Below are positions 7,789-16,189 of a stretch of DNA of 22,079 nucleotides, in pieces. Positions within the stretch are counted from its first letter, which is position 1; each line of letters begins with the position of its first letter. The notes beneath the pieces are model-generated. The model saw nothing but the letters and a program-made list of their open reading frames with translations, was not told the DNA's origin and made no database searches. The translations under genes were made by a program, and so were the position numbers. The DNA comes from Byssothecium circinans (taxonomy: Eukaryota; Ascomycota; Dothideomycetes; Pleosporales; Massarinaceae), in the NCBI GenBank assembly GCA_010015675.1, contig ML976986.1:587430-609508 (forward strand), read 5' to 3'.

Positions 7789-10513
7789 CTACCTACCCCT
7801 ACAGAATGTCTTGCCCCTCTTTCTGAACTTTAACCCGTACTGAAACCACTCATCCAACTCGTCCTTTTCGTCCCTTTCCTTCCTCTTAGTGAGAGGCTCA
7901 TTTACATTATTAATGGCTTGATTTCCCTTGCTCACTTCATCTTCAATCCCGTTTCTGCTTATCCCTAGCTGGGGGCCATGGTAGCTGCCGCGCTTCAGCT
8001 CTGGAAGTAGCGGACGACTACCGAGAGGTACTCCAAACCCGATGCAAACATGCCATTCTCGACTAATAGCACGATATTTCGCCCGTATCGACGCGACATG
8101 TCCGGGCGCTTCATCAATCCCTCGGGCGTATATCCGGCCTGCCCACGTTGAGCCATGTGCGGCTTGATGATCCGCTACCTGTTGTACGTCATCCTTGGCA
8201 TCGTGGTCCCGCTTGAACCCTTTCTCTTTAAGGTGACGACGAGAGATAGCAATGGCCACATGTCGCCATATGATGATGCTGACACGCGTGGAGAGATGGC
8301 TCTTAAACTCCTGGGCCAGTATATCACTCAGGCACTTGCTTAGCCAAGGTGCCTCCTGCATTCCCCCTTGATTGCTTTTAACCGAACGAGACCAGAGTAG
8401 TGAGTATGTTGTGTCCACTACTATATCGTCGAGCGCGAGCAACCTAAGCTGCTCGCAGAAGGGTATAACTAGCCACAGATAATAGACAAGCAGTTCGCTC
8501 ACTTCGGGCGGTAGATAACGATGAATGATTTTGGTAGAGCCGGTAATGCTGTAGCCTTTGTGATAAGACGTGACGAAGCTAACAAGGCCATTCTCAAGGA
8601 ATATATTCCTCCTTAGGCCGTGCTGAGTGTTCCGCCACTGGAGCGTGAGAAGCTCCGTCCCTCTCGCGGGTTGTCCGCCTGCAATGTGGACGAGAAGCAG
8701 AAGTCGTCGAAGAAAGGCCTGTACTGCATCAAAATAACTCTCTACTCTTTTCTTCTTCCACGTAGCCGAGTGCAGGTCAAGAAGGAACTGTTTCCGGAGC
8801 CAGCCGTGGTCCCTTACGCGATTGAGCAGCCAGCGATCATAGCCAGCCAGCTGGCTCGCATTTCGCCCGTCCGATAAAAAACTCCAGCCAGGGGCTTTAC
8901 GGTCGGATCGTCTTTTAAACCGCGCAGGCACAGTGGCGGGACCACGGCTGCCCTATCTTCTGCGTCTGAATCCGGCGCTAGCAAAAGAAGATCGTGGAGC
9001 TGTTCCTGGGCCAGCTCTACTTGGTCGCGCAGAAACCAACGGAGCTGAGTCATGGACAGCTCACAGTTCTTGTACGATAATTGTTCTCCATCATCGGACC
9101 ACACGATGTAGCCCGAGCTAGTCGTGTTGTCACGAACCTTGCACCCGTAGGATCGGATCTTCTGCGCCCAATTCATCGGAGACCGGCTCCCGTACATCAT
9201 GAATCGGTCCTGCATTTCGTCTATCAGGTCCGCGGGAAAGTCAACGAGTCCAGAATCGGAGGCGCGTATCCCTTTCTGCATAACAAGGATCTGGGCGAGT
9301 TTGATGAATGCAGAAAGATCTGGAGTGCACGAGACCGGTTCCCGGAAGCTGCCGTTTTTGCTGTCAATTCCAAGAACGGTTAGAAAGCCAACAACGAGGC
9401 TATCGTAGACATTACCCTTCAAGCAGTGGTCCAGCAGCGAGATGCAGAGCTCCAGGCAAAGATCACCCAATGCGGTCGGGCTTGCTGCCTCTCGGATGGG
9501 ATACGTGTCTGGCGTACCTTGTCGCTCGCCAGCACCCAGCATGCTCCCTTCCTCCATCTCATTCTGGGCCTGGAGCCAGCGAATAGGCAATCTATTGCAG
9601 TCGACTGGGCATCGGTCACAACGTGGTGGAGATGGGGTGTCACGTGCATGACCACCAGACGGTACACAAAACTAAGCAGCTGCTTCCAGACCCTCTTGTA
9701 GCGCTTGTACGTGCCCTCTTGCAGCTTCACCAGAAGTGGACGGTGGTGCTGTCGGCCTCGTATAAAACTATTGACCCGATGTTGGTCGAATACGCTTACT
9801 CGGTCTGCTAGGATCGCGTCGCGGGCTTCATCGATAAGTCGATCGAATATATCGAGGAGCATGAGCAGCTGCGGGTCGCCCTCTTCCAAGGAGGCGTCCG
9901 TTGGGAGCCTAATAAGCCGAACTACTTCTTGCAGACGGAAGCCATGGAGGTAGCGATGCCATCGTGTCACTTCGAGCCACGGAGAAAGGCTCAATGGGTA
10001 AGTCCCTATAGGCGCCATGCCAAATTCTTCGGCCCCGGCCCCGGTCGTTGCCTGCTTCTCCTTGGCGGCGAGACGCATCTCAACTTGACGCCATGCGTCG
10101 TCCCCTTCCATGAGGGTGCCGTTCATCCTAGTGGTTGCTTCAGGTATAAGTGGTTTCTCCGCTGGGTTGCCTGCGGAAGCAATGGAGACCTCGAAATAAA
10201 CTCGGTGCTGCCGCTGAGCGAAGAATGTTTGACAGCTTACGTTAGTAAACTGTGGCGTTTGGATAGTCGCGGCGGACTGGCTAAGCCGTCCTCGTCCCCT
10301 AGGGTTTTTCCATCCGTGCTGGTCCCGGCAATGTGACTGAGTCGTGCTTAGGTGACTGAGTCGTGCTTAGGTGACCGTAGACACGGCGGCAGGGCAGGCC
10401 CGTAGTTTTGTGGGACATGGGGCAGAGGACGCCAGTATGCAGCGAAAGCTGGGGGATGCATGGTATTATGGTGTTAGGAAGCTGTAGGTTGGCAGACAAA
10501 TCTTCCTCTGTCT
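7789..10513 (-). pseudogene. frameshifted relic of a fungal multicopy protein with a tyrosine-recombinase-like domain
   Basis: Three minus-strand frames join into one protein of about 900 residues. The front (10513-~9590) has a Cys/His-containing segment (SHCRDQHGW), then VSCQTFFAQRQHRVYFEV and SPWLEVTRWHRYLHG. The middle (~9590-8900) has LLDHCLKGNVYDSLVVGF and TTSSGYIVWSDDGEQLSYK. The end (~8900-7789) has GGQPARGTELLTLQWRNT, YHKGYSITGSTKIIHRYLP, WRHVAIAISRR and AHGSTWAGRIYAR. The last four suggest the R...K...RH...H(x8)Y layout of tyrosine recombinases: Arg codon near 8664, Lys near 8559, Arg-His near 8265, Tyr near 8130. I recall this family as a repeated fungal protein, sometimes joined to a RecQ-type helicase; no helicase part is present here. 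Frame breaks lie at the 19-bp duplication (10333-10370), at about 9560-9610, and at about 8890-8905 (one base missing in the Lys-Ala-Pro-Gly-Trp region). No internal stops of RIP type are seen. No ATG precedes 10418 in the first frame. Confidence 0.65.
10333..10370. repeat. 19-bp tandem duplication inside the recombinase-like relic
   Basis: GTGACTGAGTCGTGCTTAG occurs twice head to tail, followed by GTGAC. Nineteen is not a multiple of three. Counting only one copy joins the minus-strand frame upstream (GLPCRRVYGHLSTTQ) to the frame downstream (SHCRDQHGWKNPRGRGR), so the duplication is the likely cause of this break. Confidence 0.8.
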
Positions 10514-11084
10514 AGATGAGCGGTCGGGTTCCGAGGCCGTTTCGGAGCTCGTCCAAGATTGCTCGACAGGTCGCGCCGTTTAGATCGTGCTTCTCGGAGA
10601 GGTGGGTATGAAGGTGGCAGGGTAATACGCAATAGCGGTGCGATTTGCAAGCAAGAAGCTTATATGTTGGTAGGTACTCGAAGAGAGAAAAGAATAGCTT
10701 CGCATAGGTGTCCCCTCCCTTATTTTCCATGGTTTTTTGCGCTGCGTGCAATATTCTGCTTTCTCTACGAGATGTTCAAGTGTACATGCTTGCGCGATGG
10801 CACGCGTCGACGCGCGTGTGCACGGGGCAGGATACGTACGGAGCAACAGCAAAATTGATTTTCAGGGACATTCTTGATTTAGCATACTGATTAGGATAGT
10901 TAATATCATGCAGATAATATTTGCTTCCTAGCTTAACTTCCGCGCCCTAGTATTAACTACTACAATATCCTCTTAAATACATTGTTTAGAACGCGGGTCC
11001 TTATTACATTTCATTATCTACTCTTCAAGTGTAACCTTGAATTTATACTCCGCCTGAACCTTCCGAGCCGACCTCAACAAGTGC
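10514..11084. other. gene-less stretch between the relic and the propeller gene
   Basis: No convincing gene. The frames present (for example 10559-10858 plus) are basic and low in complexity. From about 10860 to 11050 the sequence is AT-rich and probably includes the 3' untranslated region of the minus-strand gene ending at 11085. Confidence 0.45.
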
Positions 11085-13041
11085 TCATGTTCCATTAGTT
11101 GGCTGCTCGTACACGACCCCATCAATACTCGTCGTTAGGGTTCCATTCGCGTTGAAGATGTTAAGCACTGCATCAACCTGCAAGTGGAAACCGTCTGGGC
11201 TGGTCTTCTTGGTTGCATCAACAACACCAGTCTCCTCGATATCCGAATACCAGTCTACCAGAGTATCCCAAGGATTTGGCCACAGAATGGTCGCTGTAAC
11301 ATTCTCCCAACCGTTCAAAACGTATCCCTCGACATCGGCATAGTTGGTGTAGTTGACAGCAACGGTGTCGAAACCTCCAGACTGATCTGATGTTGAGCTG
11401 ATAAGCTTGACATCAGCATTGCCGGAGATTCTGCCACGTAAAGTGTACTCTCCAGCTACGAGCTGCCGGGATTCGTCCGGAAAAGATGAACCTAGAGGAA
11501 ATGGCGTAGCCCAAGGAAGCTGATCAGGTACGTCGAAGACGGGAGGTACTGCTTGCGGTGTCCGACTCGTGAGCCGAGCAAGCATAAGACGGTACTCGCG
11601 CCGGCCCTGGGTCGTCGGTACGGGACACGGGAGGGGATTGGCGCCGCCGCATTCACGCCCGGTGACAATGGCTTGCCAGTACACGATCTTGGTGCCGTCG
11701 TGCGAGAATGCTGGGTCTGCGCGACCATTCCAGTTGGGATCGTTGACTGCACCGGCACTTCCGTCACCCTCGGTATTGACCTGTTGGCCGAAGTAGTCGC
11801 CTCGGTCTCCGTACCTGTCGATGAGAATGGGTTGAAAGAAGCGTCGATTCCCGTTGTTGCGAGTCGATGACGCTACAGTAACGGTGACCAAGTCGATCAG
11901 AGGTGGAATATGCCGCATACCGGACATGAACATCTGGCGGCCTGACCCACGAGTATCCATCGCAACGAACCATTTATTGTCCGTAGAGAATGCGATCGGG
12001 TCAGTGTATTCGGGATGCTCGGTCAGGCGACGAACGGCACCCGTAACGACGTGGACAGCAGACACATCGATGTTGTTGGCTTCCCATGTTGGACCAATGT
12101 ATATGATCTCATCGCCTGTGCCAGAGAAGCCACGCAGCTCTCCTACGCTGATAGCGTCGTCATGGATCTTTAGCTCGTTACCTTCAATCGTCAGCCGCTG
12201 GCTGCGGGCTGGGTCGTAGAGCAGATTCACATCAACCAGCTCGTAGCGGGGGGCGAGAACGTTTCCGGTCTTAGGGTTGGCATTAAACTCAAGGCGGCCG
12301 AAGAAAGTGTTTTGTCCTCCCGAATCTGTGAAAGAGCTCCATCCAAGGTGGGTATCATCGGGATGAAGGCGTAATTCTCGCGGCGCACCGTTCACTTCAG
12401 TACCGTTTCGAATGACCGCCCAGTATATCGGATAGATGTGTGTTTCCTCGGGTGTACAGTCGTCGATGGCCAATTGATGCCCCTTGCAGTCGACAACACT
12501 TCCATCGTCAGTTTTAAAAGCTCACCGACCCGGTTTATAGGACTTACTTATGGCCCCACAGCGCCTTGTCACCGCTGCGGAAAACATGCGGATAATCTCT
12601 CTGCGGGTCCAGCAACTTCTGCTGGTATTTCGGAACTGCACAGCTAAGACATTTCCACGTATCACCACTCTTGAAGGTCGTTCCATCCGCCTTAACCAAA
12701 ATCAGCTGTTCTCCATCGTATATGCTTGCTGGAGCGGGCGCCTTGGGAGCACCAACGAACTTCACATTAACGATGACATGGTTTCCGTCGGGCGAAAAAT
12801 CACCAGCCTGAAACTCGTAGTCGCCTAGCTCTCGTAGGATACACCCTGTTCCCCGAGGATTGACATCTAGGGTGCACGATCCTGTCTCGTTGCTGGGAGC
12901 AACAGGAGGCAACGGGAGTTCGACTACTTCGATAGACTCAGGACTGGGAGGAGGAGGAATATCAGAACGCTGCACATTCTGTGACGGAAGTGCTGCACCA
13001 GTAATGGCATAGAATGCCAAAGAGACCACAACGAATTGCAT
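11085..13041 (-). CDS. secreted TolB/PD40-type beta-propeller protein (two exons)
   Basis: Exons 13041-12548 and 12498-11085 give 1908 nt, 635 residues. The 49-bp intron has donor GTAAGT, branch CTGAC and the uncommon acceptor AAG; joining gives ALWGHNVVDCKGHQ across the junction. I chose the ATG at 13041 because it begins a good signal peptide (MQFVVVSLAFYAITGAA) followed by a Pro-rich linker (IPPPPSPESIEVVELPLPP). An in-frame codon at 13167 would bury the signal behind a charged leader. PD40-like strands read FSPDGNHVIV (residue 82 on), FSTDNKWFVAMDTRGSGRQ (335 on) and FSHDGTKIVYW (429 on). These are typical of TolB-like six-bladed propellers, which serve as binding scaffolds or as lids of peptidases. 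No catalytic domain follows; the C-terminal part looks like a beta-sandwich and contains possible N-glycosylation sites (NYTNYAD, NVTAT, NGTLTT). Its function is unknown; an extracellular or wall-associated binding protein is the most I would infer. Confidence 0.72.
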
Positions 13042-13167
13042 GGTAGACAGGGAGGAGACGATGATTGCGACGAAAACGACCGCTGCGACGATGTTCAAGT
13101 CTTTGGCCTCCCTTACCACTCTATATAGACTTTCTCCTCCCCTTTTAACCCGTGTGCTCCTCTCCAA

Positions 13168-13226
13168 GGTACATTTCCAAGCTGTACAATATTGATCCGA
13201 TCTACTAGTAAGCTTGGAAATGTGCC
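13168..13226. promoter_or_regulatory. 16-bp inverted repeat upstream of the propeller gene
   Basis: GGTACATTTCCAAGCT (13168-13183) and AGCTTGGAAATGTGCC (13211-13226) are reverse complements in 15 of 16 positions, separated by 27 bp. They lie 127-185 bp upstream of the chosen ATG at 13041. This could be a dimeric regulator site, a hairpin in the leader, or the footprint of a small inverted-repeat element. No function is shown. Confidence 0.5.
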
Positions 13227-14229
13227 GTGCGAATCTCCAACACGGAAATGCGATCGTAAGCGATCATAGGTCCCCAGATTTGCCCCACATCGGGTCGAAG
13301 ACTTTGCCATGTCGTCGAAAAGGCCGACCCGGTCTGGAATTGCACCGCGTGGCTAACCCTGAGGGTAGAGACGGGTTACAGGGCTCGCCTTAAATTGTCG
13401 CGAGCGGAGCAAGTCTATACCAGCATTTCTTTTACATGGGTTCGTAGTGTGGCGTTCATAAGTCAGGCTTACCTTAAGGATCCTGATCTCTTTTTTGGGG
13501 AACGCTTCCGACAATTCAAATAGTGTGGTGTAGACTTGTGGGCGAATGTCGTCCGAAACCTTGCAAACGCGAACGTGTGAAGGCTGAGACCCGACTGCAA
13601 TTCCAATATAAGCGGCTATTACGCAAACTAGAAGCACTAGCTCCCAAGCTAAATTTCACACCATCTCGTTTAGGCTAGAAGCGTGCGGGAAGCCCTCTCG
13701 CAGGTCTTGGAAACCGCGGTTGGCGTCGATGCAAAGGCCGCGGCTTTTGAATTGCCTGTACGGTGCCCCACTATACTCCGGTTCCTGACTTGCAGAGAGG
13801 ATACGTGACGCACCCACAACGTATCTTATGCGAGCAACATCCCTAACGCCACAAAAGCTTGGTCCGGCGCGTAGTGAAGCCAAAGGGGAATGACACACCG
13901 AGGGCAATGTTTGGTGCTCGTGTATTTGAGAGGAGAAGGGGGTCCGAAGATATGGGCCTAGGCCTGATCCAAGTTGTCCTGGGGGGGTTCCTCCACATCC
14001 CCTCGTACAGGGTGAATTCCTGGATGCTGGACGATTGTAACATAACCTAAACTCACACGGACATGACGTTGTTGAGGGTGAAGCAAGGGGCAAATGTAAT
14101 GAGCTTGTTACCTTCACCTAGAATGGACGTGCTCGAACTTGAAGAATATTGTATGGATGCAGAAAGATGTGAGAAATACTACTCTGTGTCGATCGGTTTC
14201 CCTATGTAAAGTCTATCTAGTATAGTGCT
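13227..14229. other. intergenic stretch without a confident gene
   Basis: Between the propeller gene's promoter region and the 3' end of the beta-glucosidase I see no domain-bearing frame apart from the weak small-protein candidate at 13353-13637. The frame at 13656-14117 (minus) is rich in Ser, Pro and Arg and has no motif that I recognise. Confidence 0.4.
13353..13637 (-). CDS. weak candidate for a small secreted protein
   Basis: The frame opens with a plausible signal peptide (MLLVCVIAAYIGIAVGS), then QPSHVRVCKVSDDIRPQ and an amphipathic stretch, and stays open for 94 codons. A GTAAGC donor near 13470 could end a first exon after about 55 residues, but no convincing branch and acceptor pair follows. 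Few cysteines and no known domain. It could equally be chance; it is listed so that it can be tested against transcripts. Confidence 0.15.
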   Translation of the reverse strand: MLLVCVIAAYIGIAVGSQPSHVRVCKVSDDIRPQVYTTLFELSEAFPKKEIRILKVSLTYERHTTNPCKRNAGIDLLRSRQFKASPVTRLYPQG

Positions 14230-15741
14230 CTATAAAGAAGCCTGTCTTCTACTCTTGAAGCTGTCCCTCAAATACCACGCCGAACCTTTCGGTGTCCTTT
14301 CCAGCGTCTCATAATCCACATGCACAATTCCATACCTCGGCCCATACCCAGCCGCCCACTCATAATTGTCCATAAGGCTCCAAGCATAGTAACCCTCGAC
14401 CTTTACTCCATCCTCATATATCGCACGCGAAATTGCGTCGAGATAGAGTCCAAAGTATCTCTGGCGGAACGTATCATTGATGGCAATCTGCACGTCCTTC
14501 TCGCCAACACACGGGCAGCCGTTCTCCGTTATGATAACGGGAAGGCGATAGCGCTTCCACACCCAATTGAGCAGCTTGCGGAACCCTTCGGGTGCAACAC
14601 GAAGCCATTGCTGTGCTGACGCTGGACCGATTTCTATACCCTCGCTATTCACTCCACCTTCCTCGACGTTGCTTGTCCAGTCGTCGTCGGCGGGAGGGTC
14701 GGTCAACTGTCGGGCATATTTCGTCGAGTAGTGGTTCATACCGTAGAACGCGTTGAGGTGTGCCGTTTGACGGAGGAGCTCGATCTCCTCGGGTGTGAAT
14801 GATGGCAACCGTGGACCAAGATACTCCCGCATGACACCTGGATAGTCCTGTCCCAGGAAAATGGTGTCTCCGAACCATCCAATATAGAACACCATTCTGC
14901 GCTCGGCGGCGTCGATATCAGCTTGATTTTTCGCATCAAAGGGCTCATAGAAATGGCCGTTCAGGACAATGGAGATGGTTCCCTTCTGCGCTGGCTGAAA
15001 TGCTGAGGCATACATCTGGACAACCGAAGCGTGGGAAAGAATGATGGTGTGCCCCACGCGCCATGGTTCTGTCTTTGTATCTGTGCCTTGCTCGCGGCAG
15101 TGACCAGGCGCAAGCGTGCCGTTCAGGTGCGCGAATATGGAGCTGATGTAAGGTTCATTGAAGGTGACCCATTTCTTGACGCGGTCGCCGAATCGGGAGA
15201 AGCACACGCGGGCATAATGTATAAAGTCTGCTCGAAACTTGTCCGTGTCTAAAAATCCGCGGTAACGATCATATAATCCCTGAGGTAAGTCCCAGTGATA
15301 AAGTGTTACGACCGGCTCAATGTTATGCTCCACGAGCTTGTTGATGAGCCTGTCATAGAATGCAATTCCTTCCTCGTTGATTGCATCATTGCGTCCCCCA
15401 AGCGGAATGATGCGGGACCATGACAGAGAGAATCGATAGACATCAACATCGAACTTAGACATTAGATCGACATCGTCGGGCATCCGGTTGTAGTGATCGC
15501 AAGCGACATCTGCGTTCTCGCCATTTGTTCGCGACGGTTCAACATGCGAAAATGTGTCCCAGATGGACTTTCCTTTCCCGTCTTGAGCCGCACCACCTTC
15601 AATTTGGTACGCTGCTGTAGCAGTACCCCAGACGAAACTGGGTGGGAGAGGAAGCTCTTCGACAGGTAGGTGGTGTCCGGTCGATTCGCTGTATTTGGTG
15701 ACGACGTCGGCCGCCTGAAACATCAAAGCCTCGGAAGACAT
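14230..15741 (-). CDS. GH1 beta-glucosidase, intracellular
   Basis: Intronless, 503 residues, a normal full length for fungal GH1 enzymes, which hydrolyse terminal beta-glucosides by a retaining mechanism. The N-terminal GH1 signature FVWGTATAAYQIEGG is at residues 36-50. The acid/base Glu is in TFNEP (E196) and the nucleophile Glu is in ITENG (E406). Further family marks are VYRFSLSWSRI, TLYHWDLPQGL, FYGMNHYSTKY and the C-terminal WSLMDNYEWAAGYGPRYGIVHVDY. There is no signal peptide, so it should act in the cytosol. The start at 15741 leaves about 35 residues before the barrel; the Met at residue 7 is an alternative. It is transcribed away from the rhamnosidase across a shared 448-bp promoter, so joint control and joint action on a rhamnosyl-glucoside are likely. 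The exact aglycone and linkage cannot be read from the sequence. Confidence 0.95.
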   Translation of the reverse strand: MSSEALMFQAADVVTKYSESTGHHLPVEELPLPPSFVWGTATAAYQIEGGAAQDGKGKSIWDTFSHVEPSRTNGENADVACDHYNRMPDDVDLMSKFDVDVYRFSLSWSRIIPLGGRNDAINEEGIAFYDRLINKLVEHNIEPVVTLYHWDLPQGLYDRYRGFLDTDKFRADFIHYARVCFSRFGDRVKKWVTFNEPYISSIFAHLNGTLAPGHCREQGTDTKTEPWRVGHTIILSHASVVQMYASAFQPAQKGTISIVLNGHFYEPFDAKNQADIDAAERRMVFYIGWFGDTIFLGQDYPGVMREYLGPRLPSFTPEEIELLRQTAHLNAFYGMNHYSTKYARQLTDPPADDDWTSNVEEGGVNSEGIEIGPASAQQWLRVAPEGFRKLLNWVWKRYRLPVIITENGCPCVGEKDVQIAINDTFRQRYFGLYLDAISRAIYEDGVKVEGYYAWSLMDNYEWAAGYGPRYGIVHVDYETLERTPKGSAWYLRDSFKSRRQASL

Positions 15742-16189
15742 GGCGGGCTCTGCTGAATGTTTGTAACAGTGATGGAAATTCGTTCAGTCGTCTTCGGTAG
15801 ACGTTTCCTGAGACCGTTCGAGTGATATGATATCGCATGGCAAGCAAATATTATGGGCTGGTGGAACCTGCATGAATTAGTGTTCGTTCGCGTCTTGGCG
15901 TAACAAGACTCGCAATTTCTCCCAGCGCCTGTCGCCCAATCGCGACCATAAACTGCGGCTATCTCGGTGACAAGAAAGTCGACTCTTTTCGATTGCGACA
16001 GAACTGGACCGCCTATTCGCTCATTTAGGGGCGTCTTGCCGCAACGTGACTCGCTCGATCTTTCCGTGAACAGATGACTTCGCGCCAAATGGACCCGAGC
16101 GCAGCAGCGAGCTGAATGGGACACAACTATACCAACGAATATTTCCAGGACTCTCCAGCGCTTTCCCCCAAGAACTGGTATCGCTAGCC
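15742..16189. promoter_or_regulatory. divergent promoter between GH1 and GH78 genes
   Basis: A 448-bp gap separates the two opposite-facing start codons and must hold both promoters. I see no long open frame that is not a shadow, and no clear CreA-type SYGGRG pair. A TATA-like ACTATACC lies about 60 bp before the GH78 start. Sharing one short region suggests co-regulation. Confidence 0.6.

Noticed and set aside
10559..10858. 99-codon plus-strand frame as a gene
   Set aside because: Arg-rich, without a motif, and overlapping an equally open minus frame; both are probably chance.
13656..14117. 153-codon minus-strand frame as a gene
   Set aside because: Composition (Ser, Pro, Arg, Cys scattered) looks like chance coding and there is no domain or signal peptide.
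15723..16124. 133-codon minus-strand frame upstream of the GH1 gene
   Set aside because: It overlaps the GH1 start in another frame, has no domain and lies in the shared promoter.
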